The notes under the pieces were generated by a model. The model was not told the DNA's origin and searched no databases. It saw only the letters and a program-made list of their open reading frames with translations. Source: Pelagomonas calceolata (taxonomy: Eukaryota; Sar; Pelagophyceae; Pelagomonadales; Pelagomonadaceae). Taken from it: 64,000 nucleotides of DNA. The translations under genes were made by a program, and so were the position numbers. The stretch lies in the NCBI GenBank assembly GCA_918797485.1, contig CAKKNE010000006.1, positions 3,100,001 through 3,164,000 of the forward strand. The letters run 5' to 3'. Shown one piece after another: positions 33,896 through 43,002 of this stretch; within the stretch, counting starts at the first letter, position 1, and each line of letters opens with the position of its first letter.

Positions 33896-36382
33896 TCAAG
33901 CCAGCGGCTCGGACCCGAGCACGGCCAGCGTCGTGTTGAGCAGCTGGAGCTCCGCCGCCGGGTTCGCCGCGTCATCAATAATTTGATGAGTGGGCTGATA
34001 GCCGAGCACGGACGCCTCGAGCTCCTCGAGCTCGCGCATCTCGCACTGGAGGAGCTCGTAGCGCACCAACCCCGAGCCCGCCGGCGCCGCGCCGCCCGGC
34101 CGCGGCCGCAGCCGGGCCGGCACAACCACAGACGCATCTAAAGGTCGTCGCAACTCGCCGCGCGGCGACGCCGGCCTCGCGCCATCCAACCGCGACAACA
34201 AATCCTCCTTCTCGTCCCTACATAACCCCATCAGTTGCTTCAGGCGCCGCGCATCCTCAAGAGCTTCTAACGTCCGCCTCCTGGACCTCTCGGCTAATTG
34301 ATGTCTAACAAACCATCTCCGAAAACCAGCGGGATGCGCCACGAGCCGCGCGTACAGCCTTTCTTCGCGACACGGCAGCCCCACTCGGACTTGCACATCA
34401 TCCCGACACCGCAACGCCGCCGTCGACGACGCCAGCAAAGCTTTTCCGATGTCTTCTTCTTGCGCGACGACCTCCAGCAACGGCCGCACACCACCGGCAT
34501 CGCGGATCTGCAGCTGGTTCGACAGATCTCCGTCCGCGACGTTCCGCAGAGTCTCGGCAAGATCCCGAGCCGCCGTGCCATCATTATCATCCTCTTCAAG
34601 AACATTCTGCAACAAATTGACCACGGTGGGAATCACGGAGTCGTCCTCGTTCACGGCCTCCTTCAGCTGCGTCCGCAAGATGTCCTTTTGGGGCTCTTCG
34701 TGTTCCTGCGGTTCCACGAGAGCTGCGAGAGCGCCCGCCGCTTGGACCGCCGCTGCTGGCCTTTCATGACCTCTGGACAACATAGTAACGAGTTTCTGCA
34801 CCGTGTCCGTCTCGGCGAGCTCCGAACGTAGCGTCTCCTCGTCAACCTCTTCATCATCAACTGCGTCGCCGGCTCGGACGAAGGTCTGGAGCGTTAGTGC
34901 TGCGGAGGCCTGGCCCCACTCGTCGCCGTCCTCCAACAACTCCACAACTTTTTCCACACCGCCGGCGTCGCGCACGGCCTGCAACGCGCCCGGCGGCTCT
35001 TCGTCATCATCTGATAATACTGCTGATTCTTCACAGGCCACCTCCGAATCAATCAGCGTCCGCATCGTCGCCATGGCCGCCTGCTTCTTGGCCCAGTCGT
35101 CGTTGTCTTCTAAAACACCTACTACTGCTTTCGCGGCCTCGCTGATGCCTTCCCTACCCAAACCTACGAGCGCTTTGGTGGCGTTCTGGGCGCTTACTGA
35201 ATTCTCCGTCGTTTGGTCGAGGTCGCAACCGCGCGCTTGCAACGCCGCTTCCTCGGCCGGCGGCAAGGCCCGCGTCGCCGTCGCGACGATGCTTTCCACA
35301 ACCCCAGGCCGCTTCACGATGGCCTCCTTCGCCTCTTGCGACGTCTGTTCGTCGTCCAGCATGAGCTGGAGCACGCCTGTGTGGAATTGACTCCGTCGCG
35401 AAACCGCCGCGGCCCGCCGGCGAGACGCGTGGACCCTCTGGCGGCCACGTCGACGGCGTCGAGGCAACACGCCATCGCAGCGACGGCGTCGACGCGACCA
35501 CGTCACGTTCAAGTTCATTTCCCACGCTGAGTCAGCACCGACGGCGTCGTCGACGTCGCCCGGCTTCTCTTGCAGACATTCTGTGACGTCCAGCAAGCGC
35601 GGCAGTAGGAACGGCTCCGAGAAGACGCGATGTCTCGCTTCGCCACCTGCCCTGGCTAATTGCGAGATAGCGCCTAATGCTGAACTTCGAACTCGTTCAC
35701 GGTCAGAGCCGAGCATGCCTACTATAGGCGCGGTGATGTCTTCGCGCATGACCGTTTCCAGGCGTTGCGGCTGTTGTTGGGGTCTACTCGTAGATACGAC
35801 CTGTCGCAGGACATCGGCGGCGGCGATCTGCGATTCGGGATTTGATTCCTGTGAGAGTAGTCCTACTAAAGGAGCGACGCCGTCGTGCTCGACGACCGCC
35901 CTCACAGCGGCGGCCGGTCGGTGCGCGGGCCCGCCCCACGGGTTCTGTGACGGCTGATGATGCGTCATCAGGCGTAGAGTTTGGACGGCCGACGCTCGGT
36001 TTCTCGGGTCCTCGTCGCCGAGCTGTTCACAGATCACGCGGTAGCCCGGCCATTGAGAAGTAGGCTCCTCCTGGGGCATCGGCTGGAACGGCGGTTGGAA
36101 CGTTGCTGCTACTGCGCTCAACGAGCTCCCCGAGGCGACGGCGGCCCTAGCCGCCGCTCGGGCTTCGCGTCTTCGTTCTAGACTGCCCTGGCCTCGTCGC
36201 TGTTTTCTTGGTTGTGTGCCGTTCGTCGTCCGTCGCACGGGCGGCCGGTCCTTCGGTTGCGTGCGGTAGCCGTTCGTTGCCGGGGCGGCGCGCGCGTAGC
36301 CATTCGGTTGTTGTTGTCTGTGGTAGGGTGCCGGCGGCGGCGGCGGCCGCGGCGGCCGCGCGGCGTAGCCGTGGTAGGCCAT
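33896..36382 (-). CDS. Armadillo-repeat protein
   Basis: Two exons (35539-36382, 33896-35376) give 774 residues, starting at MAYHGYAARPP in good context. A proline/glutamine-rich N-terminus with a basic patch (~100 residues) precedes helical ARM repeats: 'APLVGLLSQESNPESQIAAA', 'APIVGMLGSDRERVRSSALG', 'EKVVELLEDGDEWGQASAAL' and 'QKLVTMLSRGHERPAAAVQA'. The repeats continue to about residue 600, followed by a charged helical C-terminus. The 162-nt intron is stop-free and a multiple of three, so retention would insert 54 Arg-rich residues inside a repeat. It is probably a scaffold; no specific orthologue is named. Confidence 0.8.
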   Translation of the reverse strand: MAYHGYAARPPRPPPPPAPYHRQQQPNGYARAAPATNGYRTQPKDRPPVRRTTNGTQPRKQRRGQGSLERRREARAAARAAVASGSSLSAVAATFQPPFQPMPQEEPTSQWPGYRVICEQLGDEDPRNRASAVQTLRLMTHHQPSQNPWGGPAHRPAAAVRAVVEHDGVAPLVGLLSQESNPESQIAAADVLRQVVSTSRPQQQPQRLETVMREDITAPIVGMLGSDRERVRSSALGAISQLARAGGEARHRVFSEPFLLPRLLDVTECLQEKPGDVDDAVGADSAWEMNLNVTWSRRRRRCDGVLPRRRRRGRQRVHASRRRAAAVSRRSQFHTGVLQLMLDDEQTSQEAKEAIVKRPGVVESIVATATRALPPAEEAALQARGCDLDQTTENSVSAQNATKALVGLGREGISEAAKAVVGVLEDNDDWAKKQAAMATMRTLIDSEVACEESAVLSDDDEEPPGALQAVRDAGGVEKVVELLEDGDEWGQASAALTLQTFVRAGDAVDDEEVDEETLRSELAETDTVQKLVTMLSRGHERPAAAVQAAGALAALVEPQEHEEPQKDILRTQLKEAVNEDDSVIPTVVNLLQNVLEEDDNDGTAARDLAETLRNVADGDLSNQLQIRDAGGVRPLLEVVAQEEDIGKALLASSTAALRCRDDVQVRVGLPCREERLYARLVAHPAGFRRWFVRHQLAERSRRRTLEALEDARRLKQLMGLCRDEKEDLLSRLDGARPASPRGELRRPLDASVVVPARLRPRPGGAAPAGSGLVRYELLQCEMRELEELEASVLGYQPTHQIIDDAANPAAELQLLNTTLAVLGSEPLA
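35377..35538 (-). mobile_element. Introner element in the armadillo gene (162 nt, frame-neutral)
   Basis: On the minus strand it starts GTGCTGACT, then the terminal repeat CAGCGTGGGAAATGAAC, and ends GTCAATTCCACACAG. The core is CGTCGACGCCGTCGCTGCGATGGCGTG. The GTGCT flank recurs 2 bp after the acceptor. It joins 'DDAV' to 'GVLQLML'. Confidence 0.8.
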
Positions 36383-36923
36383 TTCTGTGGTCGCTTCTCG
36401 TCGGCGCTGTCGCTCTAGCTGACACAAGAAGTGCTCTCTCTTAGCGCCCGGTTTCGCCGGCGCCAGCGAGTTTGAGAGCGTTCCAGCGCTCAAACGACTT
36501 TACGGAGCTTCGAATCTGAGGCCGCGGGTGTGGTCGGTCCGTGTGTGCGCGCGGCGACGACTCTGCTCATACTCTGCTCTACCTCATAAATGGCGGGTTT
36601 TATCGCAGCCCTCCAGCGGCCCCGTCGAGCCGTCCTGATGAATGAAAGGCCCGCCTACGGCGTAGTAGGCTCGCGACGAACCAGCCCGTCCCGACAAGCA
36701 GCGCCCGCTTTTGTTGTCGTCGCGCTACGAGCTTGTAGAGCCGGGGGCAAGTGACGGCGCTGACGGCTGCGGACGGAGCACCGAGGCATCCTATTCAGAC
36801 CTTCACCGGTCCAAGAACAGGCAGCCCCACCGGGACTGGGCAGCCCTCCCACCCGACAACCAAGCCTAATAGCACGACACTAGCCAGGCGCCCGACGCAA
36901 AAAAGAAAGAAGAGCTCGAGACC
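36383..36923. other. Intergenic, divergent promoter region
   Basis: About 540 bp. A weak CTAG-like site (AGCACGACACTAGCC) lies at ~36872-36886. No other structure is seen. Confidence 0.45.
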
Positions 36924-37472
36924 ATGCCCAAGGGCAAGAAGGGCGCCGGCGACCCGGCAGACGGCCCCGACGTCGACGCCGGCGCGAGGGCCATCGCCGA
37001 AGTGATGAGCTTACGAACGCAACTCGGCATGCGCCAGACGGCCCTGACGGACGCGGAAACGGCGAAACGCCAAGCCGAGGAAAAACTAGCCAAGCTGCGC
37101 GCCGATTTTGATCAAGAACAAGAAACCGCTTATGAAATTAGTAAGGACATGACCAGGCAGTACAAGGGCATGCAAGAACAATTGGTGGAGCGCATCACGC
37201 AGCTGTCGAACACGGTGCAGGACCTGCAAGATAAGCTCGATGATGCTGAAAGTCACTTGGCCAAAACGGTGCGGGAGAAGGACGAGATCATAGCTTCAAA
37301 AGATGAGGAAATTTCGCAAATGAAGGCGAAGATGGAGGACATGGCCCGCGAGTTCGGCGGCATGCTCAAGGAGACGCTCGACAAGATGCGCGAGCGCATC
37401 GAGCTGTCGTCGACGAATTTGGAGGTCGACGTCGTTCCCGACGGCGCGGCGGTGGAGGCGTACGGCGTGTAA
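36924..37472 (+). CDS. DRC12/CCDC153-like coiled-coil protein
   Basis: A 182-residue protein starting MPKGKKG, as in many axonemal proteins. It is almost entirely coiled coil. The C-terminal signature 'KDEEISQMKAKMEDMAREFG' followed by 'MLKETLDKMRERI' matches the conserved end of DRC12 (CCDC153), a subunit of the nexin-dynein regulatory complex of cilia. The length fits the family (~180-210). If correct, it implies a flagellate stage or retained ciliary genes. A generic coiled coil is the alternative. Confidence 0.65.
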   Translation: MPKGKKGAGDPADGPDVDAGARAIAEVMSLRTQLGMRQTALTDAETAKRQAEEKLAKLRADFDQEQETAYEISKDMTRQYKGMQEQLVERITQLSNTVQDLQDKLDDAESHLAKTVREKDEIIASKDEEISQMKAKMEDMAREFGGMLKETLDKMRERIELSSTNLEVDVVPDGAAVEAYGV

Positions 37473-37961
37473 GGGGGTTTCTGAGGTGTCTGTCGGGGCG
37501 CGGCGATGGCGTATTCGTGGGGACGTGGTCGTCGCGCGGTCGTCTAGAGCGGTTGTCGGGGCGTCCAGCGTAGACGTCCAGCGGCGTCCCGGGCCGTGAT
37601 TCGCCGCGCGTCCGTAGGTTCCGTGCGGCGCCGCGTTACCAACGGACGGGAGGAGTGGTGGGAAGCCTCTCTGGCGGGTTCGCGTGCGGCGCGCGACCTC
37701 GGGGTGGGGGCTCGAAAGCCGAAGCCCGGCAGCCCCTCGCGAGGGCTCTATCTACAGCCTGCACAAGCCGCATTCGTGACTGCAGACGCAGCGCGACCGC
37801 GTACGTCACCCCGAATCAGTCATCTAGCCACTCGTGCAGCGAAACTCCGCGCGGCTCGATAATAGACAAGCTAGCAGCACAACAGTCCTCAGCAGAGGCA
37901 AGTAGGCAAGTAGCTGGTCGCGCGCGACCTTAGGCATCACTCGTCACACAAGACAGAAATC
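37473..37961. other. Intergenic, with an introner-core fragment
   Basis: About 490 bp. GCGGCGATGGCGTATTCGTGG begins ~25 bp after the upstream stop. The remainder is GC-rich without a supported gene. A CTAGC site at ~37870 is not the full promoter motif. Confidence 0.5.
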
Positions 37962-38654
37962 ATGGATGCTCCTCTGTCGGCCGGCCGCGGCCCGAAAGAT
38001 CCCTCGGAGCGCAAGCCGCGTGGCGGTGGCGGCGGCGGTCCTCGCGGCGGCGCCCGCAGCGGTGGAGGCGGCGGCGGCAGACCTGGCAGAGGCGGCCGCC
38101 CGCAAGTATGCTACAACTGCGGCCAGGAGGGCCACATCTCCGCCGAGTGCCCGAACCCCAAGGTCGAAGGTGGTGTGAAGAAGTGCTACAACTGCGGCGA
38201 GCTCGGCCACATCTCGGCGGACTGCCCGCAGCCGCGCAAGGAGCGCGAGCCGAGAGCTCCCCGCAACGGTGACCGCAAGGGCTATTCTGAGCACGACGAC
38301 CGCGGCGGGAAGCAAAACCGTAAGGAAGACCGGGCGTGCCGCATCTGCGGCAAGATCGGTCACTTAGCGCGGGACTGTCGCAGTGCCGGAGCGAAGACGG
38401 ACAAGACCTGCCGCATCTGCGGCAAGGTCGGCCACCTGGCCCGGGACTGCCGGTCCAAGGGCGCGCAGAAGGGCGGCAAGGGTCAAAAAAGAGGCCGCGG
38501 CGGCCCGCGGTCGGCGTCGGACTTGGACAAAGAAATGGACTTATATCATGGCAAGCCCGCGAAGAAAGGCAAGCCGACCGCCGACGAGCTCGACGCGGAG
38601 ATGGATGCGTACAACAAGGCGGCGGCCACCGGCGCCGTCGCGGCGGAGGCGTAG
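37962..38654 (+). CDS. CCHC zinc-knuckle RNA-binding protein with ALYREF-like C-terminus
   Basis: 230 residues, one exon. A Gly/Arg-rich N-terminus (residues 18-46) is followed by four CCHC knuckles: 'CYNCGQEGHISAEC', 'CYNCGELGHISADC', 'CRICGKIGHLARDC' and 'CRICGKVGHLARDC', the CNBP/Gis2 type that binds single-stranded RNA or DNA. The tail 'SDLDKEMDLYHG' and 'TADELDAEMDAYNKA' repeats an LDxEMDxY motif like the C-box of ALYREF/FoP mRNA-export adaptors. Inferred role: translation or mRNA export. The start at 37962 is the first ATG. Confidence 0.88.
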   Translation: MDAPLSAGRGPKDPSERKPRGGGGGGPRGGARSGGGGGGRPGRGGRPQVCYNCGQEGHISAECPNPKVEGGVKKCYNCGELGHISADCPQPRKEREPRAPRNGDRKGYSEHDDRGGKQNRKEDRACRICGKIGHLARDCRSAGAKTDKTCRICGKVGHLARDCRSKGAQKGGKGQKRGRGGPRSASDLDKEMDLYHGKPAKKGKPTADELDAEMDAYNKAAATGAVAAEA

Positions 38655-39042
38655 AGCTCGACCGGTCTATCCCGCGCCACCGACGGCGCGCCGCCCGCAA
38701 AGACTAAGTTCCGCTCGTACGATTTGCTAGCGGCCGGTAAGACACTAGCAAGCCAGTCTCTGGCTGCGCAAAAGGCAGATTCATTGGAATCAGGCACGCT
38801 TTGCTGCGGTTTGCGGCTGGCGCGCTGGCGAATCAACGCGCCTGAGCTGCAGGCCAAAATTCAAGAACAGGCGCCAGTTATTTCGACGCACACCTCTCAG
38901 GCTCTCCCAAGCCAGCCAACCATTCGCCTCACTGCGTCGCGGCGCAAAGCTCGGTTTGTATAGCGCGGGCGCCTGCTGTTGATTTATTTGTGCAGCAGCG
39001 CCGCGGGAGTAACCAGCAGCCGACCCCACAACGCCCGGAGCG
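38655..39042. other. Intergenic with CTAG promoter motif
   Basis: About 390 bp between same-strand genes. It contains the promoter motif at 38726-38752; nothing else is seen. Confidence 0.6.
38726..38752 (+). promoter_or_regulatory. CTAG promoter motif, copy B
   Basis: GCTAGCG-GC-CGGTAAGACACTAG, then CAAG, ~290 bp upstream of the SEC14-like start at 39043. Confidence 0.65.
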
Positions 39043-40287
39043 ATGCCGTGGGTCTGCTGCAGCGCGAAAAACGACGTCGCCGACGACAGCAATCTAAAAC
39101 CGGCCTCGAGCGACGAGGATTTGTTGAGGAGCGCGAGCGAGCCGTATCACGAAGATGAAAAGACGCCCTTCGTGCCGCTGCGGGGGCGCGTCGTCGATCG
39201 AAGATTGGAGCAGCGCGGGACGTTGTTGAGGCCGCCTCCCGAAAAGAACGCCGACCACGCCGAGTGCGACCCGTTAAAGGAAGACGAACTGGCCTTCGCG
39301 GACGCGATCAAGGACAAGCTCAGTCCCGAAGGCCGCCAACTCATCGAGGACGAGGCCGCGTCCCACGCTCTCATAAGAACCGTAAGAGGCTACTGGACTT
39401 ATGATGATCGAGAAAATGAGGCCTGCAAGTCCCTCGAGGCCTTTGTGGAGCTACGAAGGAAGTACGACCTCAATGAACTCGCCAGAGGAGATCAAAAGAC
39501 GATGCGTGAGGCTCTTAGATTACTCAGGCAGTGGCGCTCGATGAGATTTGCGGGGTTTGATGTCTATGGTCATCCCATCGTGGTAGAAAGGGTCGGCCAA
39601 TCCTTAAAATTGACAGATAAAAAGGACATAGAAAAAGAGGAAATTATTAAAGGAAGGGCCGTCTGCACGGAGTTGTTCCAGGCGCTGAAGTACGCCGCCT
39701 CGAAGCACCACGACCCGGCAGATCCCAACAAAACAAAGGTGCTGAAACATATCTATGTGGTCGACATGAGGAACGTCAGGACGTGGCACGTCACGTCGAG
39801 GTGTCGAGACCGCTTCCGGAGCATCATGCAGACCATGGAGTTATCTTATCCCGAGGTCGCGTGGCGGACGTACGTCGTCAATGCGCCAAAGTACCTTACA
39901 ATCATCTGGGTCGTCATCAAGTCCTGGCTCGACCCCGTGACGACGTCGCGCGTGGCTATTCTGGGTACGGACCAGAAGAAAGTTCGTGAAAGGTTGCTGG
40001 CTGATAATATACCGCTCGACGCGATTCCCGCGTGTTGTGGGGGGGAGTCGCGGGACGTGCCCCTGTCCTTGCTGCTCGGGTCGCACGACTCGTCGACGGT
40101 GTCGCACCTGTCGGAGCTGATCACGCCTTTGAATGGAACGTCGCCAAAGGAGGTCGTGGTGGCTTCGGAGGTCGTCGAGAAGGCGCCGGTGGCGGAGGAG
40201 CCGACGACGTCGCCGCGGCTCAAGGCCATCGCGCTGGCCGTCGTCGCGGCGGGCGCGGTCGGCGGCGCAACCATGCTGGGCGCCTAG
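39043..40287 (+). CDS. Tail-anchored SEC14-like (CRAL-TRIO) protein
   Basis: A 414-residue intronless protein. An N-terminal acidic segment is followed by CRAL-TRIO-N helices ('ALIRTVRGYWTYDDRENEAC', 'LRLLRQWRSMRFAGFDVYG'). The lipid-binding domain follows: 'HPIVVERVGQS', 'IYVVDMRNVRTWHV', 'YPEVAWRTYVVNAPKYLTII' and 'LDPVTTSRVAILG'. The last 20 residues ('IALAVVAAGAVGGATMLGA') form a single C-terminal membrane anchor. SEC14 proteins exchange phosphatidylinositol and other lipids and stimulate phosphoinositide synthesis. Anchoring suggests action at one fixed membrane. Confidence 0.9.
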   Translation: MPWVCCSAKNDVADDSNLKPASSDEDLLRSASEPYHEDEKTPFVPLRGRVVDRRLEQRGTLLRPPPEKNADHAECDPLKEDELAFADAIKDKLSPEGRQLIEDEAASHALIRTVRGYWTYDDRENEACKSLEAFVELRRKYDLNELARGDQKTMREALRLLRQWRSMRFAGFDVYGHPIVVERVGQSLKLTDKKDIEKEEIIKGRAVCTELFQALKYAASKHHDPADPNKTKVLKHIYVVDMRNVRTWHVTSRCRDRFRSIMQTMELSYPEVAWRTYVVNAPKYLTIIWVVIKSWLDPVTTSRVAILGTDQKKVRERLLADNIPLDAIPACCGGESRDVPLSLLLGSHDSSTVSHLSELITPLNGTSPKEVVVASEVVEKAPVAEEPTTSPRLKAIALAVVAAGAVGGATMLGA

Positions 40288-40316
40288 TATTAAACTGTGT
40301 AGTGAGTGATATTTCA

Positions 40317-40613
40317 TTAGGATGTCCCCGGCGACGGCGTCTCGCGGGCGGCGAGCGCTGCACGCGACTTTTGTATGTGGTACTCAAATCCCGCTACGGT
40401 CGGATGCTGGCCACCGTACACCCGGCGGGCGCCCCGTGCCGAATCCTCGAGCGTGTTCACGGCTTCGCGGAGATCGGCGAGCGTGGCGTCGCTGTCTTTG
40501 TAGTGCGCCTCCGCGTAAATCCACTGCATCTGGAGTTGGATGCTAACTCGAACGCCGAGGGCGGGGCGCATGAACGCAAGTCGCTCCGGCGGCCGCAGTT
40601 CGCCGAGGGGCAA
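40317..40613 (-). pseudogene. Orphan 3' fragment of a TPR/kinesin-light-chain-type gene
   Basis: About 80 residues ('WIYAEAHYKDSDATLADLRE', 'DSARGARRVYGGQHPTVAG', 'HIQKSRAAL') match the terminal segment that closes many stramenopile TPR proteins ('...TLDDLREAVTTLE...RRVLGGAHP'). No TPR array precedes it in any frame on the minus strand; the adjacent DNA is a Pro/Val/Ala repeat. It is therefore a remnant of a larger TPR gene left by deletion or rearrangement. It might still be transcribed, but the start is not convincing. Confidence 0.6.
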
Positions 40614-40628
40614 GACGACATCCTCAAC

Positions 40629-41069
40629 ATGCTGCCGATCCGCGCGGCGCCGGTGCCGCCCGTGCGCGGGGCGCAGCTGACGCCGCCGGCGCCCGCGGCG
40701 GGGCCCGAGCCGGTGGAGCCGACGGCGCCGCCGGCGCCCGCTCCGTGGCCGGCTCCTTCCGATTTAATCCCGCCGGTCGTGGCGGCGGCGGTGCCGCCCG
40801 CGCCGACTACGTCGACGGTTCCGCCCGTTGTGGCGGCAGCGGGCCCGTCCGCGCCTATTGCGCCGACGGTCCCGCCCGTCGTCGTGGCGGCTGCGAAGCC
40901 GCCCGCGTCTATTGCCGACTACGTGACGGCGGCGGTGCCGGCTACGACGATCCCGCCTGTCGTGACGGCGGCGCCTCCTCCTCCGGCCCCCGTGCCCACT
41001 ACGTCGACGGGCCCCGAGCCGGCCGCGCTGCCGTCGCCGGAGCAGTCGCCGCCCGCCGCCGGAGTCTGA
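40629..41069 (+). CDS. Possible Pro/Ala/Val repeat protein (doubtful)
   Basis: An open frame of 146 residues from the ATG at 40629, made almost wholly of 'PPVVAAA' and 'PPAPTTST'-like repeats. It lies in an 885-bp gap between the SEC14-like gene and the convergent ankyrin gene. The DNA is an imperfect GCGGC/CCGCC repeat that is open in several frames on both strands, so coding status is weak. If real, it would be a cell-wall-like or linker protein. There is no signal peptide. Confidence 0.25.
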   Translation: MLPIRAAPVPPVRGAQLTPPAPAAGPEPVEPTAPPAPAPWPAPSDLIPPVVAAAVPPAPTTSTVPPVVAAAGPSAPIAPTVPPVVVAAAKPPASIADYVTAAVPATTIPPVVTAAPPPPAPVPTTSTGPEPAALPSPEQSPPAAGV

Positions 41070-41172
41070 AACACCTCCTCTCCGTGTAATATTTCCCCAC
41101 GAATACTGCATTGCCGCCCGTCGCGCCGCCGACGACGAATCGGCAATGCGCAGTGAATGAACACACAGACTA

Positions 41173-42624
41173 TTACCGCTCGCCCCCGAAGACCAGCGTG
41201 TGCGCTTCGCGGGGCGTCCGCCGTAAGGAAAGCGGCTCGGACCGCCGCGGTGTAAGAGGCCGCGCAAGATGCGCTTGCAAGGGATCGAAGACCGACGAGT
41301 ACACGGCCCGCCGCCGGCAGGCGACGGGGTCGTGGTCGTTGTCCCTCAAATTCTCCAGGTACGCGTCGAAGACCTCGGCCTCGCCCGAGTACGGCATCGT
41401 GCCCTCCGTGCCGCTCTGCGCCACGGTCCGCTTAAATGATACCGGTTGTTCCGTGCCGTCCTCGAGGAGCAGCTGCTGGTCCCGTTTCCTCTCGTTCTCC
41501 GACCACGTCGCGTGGGTCGCCTCGGCGTGCCTTTTGAGCTTTTCGCCCGTCATCATGTCGACGATCTGGAGCCTTTCTTTAATAAGTTGGGACATGCCCG
41601 GGCCTCGTTCACTATCCTCGGCCGCTCTTCTACGATATTCCTTGAGGCCTGTTTCCCAGTGCGCGCCACTCCAAGTTCGAGGTGGTAATTCATCGACGTC
41701 GATGTTCCGGGCCTTGGCTTCCAACTTGCGACAGTAGGTCACAAACTCTTTATGGCCGTAATATTCCGCGGTAGCTTCGGGCAGCCAGTTGTCGCCGTCC
41801 GACGCCTCGAAGAGCGGTAAACCGCCTTTCTCGAGCAACGCCTCGGCGACTTCCACCAGGCCTCGCTCCGCGGCGAGGTGCATGGGGGTGCGCCCCTGGG
41901 CGTCGCAGGCCTTCCAGTCCGCGCCTCCTCGCAGTAAACATCTAGCGGCATCGCCTCTTGTGACCAAGTGGAGCGGTGTCGACTTGCAGCCTTTGGTGGT
42001 CCCATTGGGCTTCGCGCCGGCCCTCAACAACACATTGATGGAGTCCGCCGAGCCCGCCGACGCCGCCAGGTGCAGGGCCCGCCAGCCCTGCGGCATCGTC
42101 ACGGACTCTAGGAGCGCGCCTCGCTTCACTAAAACCTCCACCGCTCTATAATTGCCGGCGACCGCCGCGACGTGCAAGGGCCCGAAGCCCAAATCGTCCC
42201 GTTTGTTCACGGGCCCTTCCGGCCCCGCCAACCACCGATCTCTCGCCGCCGGCGCCATATCCCCGCAGTGCTTGCGCACTACACCATCGAGATACCCCTC
42301 GATCTGCTGCGCGCGCATCGCGCCGACGACGTCAGGTAACGCTAAAGGTCGCGAGGCGTCGGGCCGCCCGTACGACGCCGGCCTCCCGCAGCAGCGGCAC
42401 TTGAAAGCACTGGCGACGTTGTCCTGGGCGCAGCAGTGGCACTGCCAGGGCTCGCCGGGCGCGACGCCGTCGCCCCGCCTCGTAAAGTTGCGGGCCTCGG
42501 TCCGGTCCTTCTCGGCCAGCGACTGCCCCAGCAACGCGTCTCGTCTTGACACCGAGTGGTCCTTGAGGCCCAGATTCATGGTCACCGAGGCGTGCTGGGC
42601 CAGGAGGTCCTCGAGCTCATCCAT
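41173..42624 (-). CDS. Ankyrin repeat protein with RanBP2-type zinc finger
   Basis: 483 residues, one exon, starting at MDELEDLLAQ (first ATG). A RanBP2-like zinc ribbon at ~residues 60-82 ('WQCHCCAQDNVASAFKCRCC') is of the kind that binds ubiquitin or RNA. Ankyrin repeats follow at ~145-300 ('GFGPLHVAAVAGNYRAVEVL', 'WRALHLAASAGSADSINVLL', 'STPLHLVTRGDAARCLLRGG', 'RTPMHLAAERGLVEVAEALL'). The C-terminal third is charged and helical, with the end rich in Arg. Likely an adaptor in ubiquitin or RNA metabolism. Confidence 0.8.
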   Translation of the reverse strand: MDELEDLLAQHASVTMNLGLKDHSVSRRDALLGQSLAEKDRTEARNFTRRGDGVAPGEPWQCHCCAQDNVASAFKCRCCGRPASYGRPDASRPLALPDVVGAMRAQQIEGYLDGVVRKHCGDMAPAARDRWLAGPEGPVNKRDDLGFGPLHVAAVAGNYRAVEVLVKRGALLESVTMPQGWRALHLAASAGSADSINVLLRAGAKPNGTTKGCKSTPLHLVTRGDAARCLLRGGADWKACDAQGRTPMHLAAERGLVEVAEALLEKGGLPLFEASDGDNWLPEATAEYYGHKEFVTYCRKLEAKARNIDVDELPPRTWSGAHWETGLKEYRRRAAEDSERGPGMSQLIKERLQIVDMMTGEKLKRHAEATHATWSENERKRDQQLLLEDGTEQPVSFKRTVAQSGTEGTMPYSGEAEVFDAYLENLRDNDHDPVACRRRAVYSSVFDPLQAHLARPLTPRRSEPLSLRRTPREAHTLVFGGER

Positions 42625-43002
42625 TGTGAGTCGTGGGGCTGCCTCGTTCGATGAGTGACCGCCCAAAATCTGCTCATGGCTCTGGGCGCTGCGACCCGTT
42701 TTTTGTGGTTTTTGCGGTCGGCGGCGCAGCAGCGGGCCCCGTGGCTCTAGGGCACCTATAGATCACTAGCCGAGCGGGTAGCGGCACTTAGACAAACGAC
42801 CTGCTTCACAGGTTTGAGCATTGGGCGCTGGCGCTGTGCGCAGCGCGCAGCGCACACGGCCGCCGGGGCTGCCCAACGACTCTAATCGACCAGTCTGAGG
42901 CTCAAGGATGCTGCCCGGTGACCGATCTGAGCGCTGCCGTGAGCGGTGAGTCCGCTCGTGCACGCTATTGACTGAAGCTCTCACGACCTTGGCGCGCAGC
43001 CC
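42625..43002. other. Intergenic, divergent promoter region
   Basis: About 380 bp. A weak relative of the CTAG motif (CTAGGGCACC...ATCACTAGCC) lies at ~42749-42771; otherwise nothing is seen. Confidence 0.45.

Noticed and set aside
40032-40628. Upstream extension of the Pro/Ala/Val frame into the SEC14-like gene
   Set aside because: It lies in another frame of a well-supported coding exon; only the part after 40629 was kept, at low confidence.
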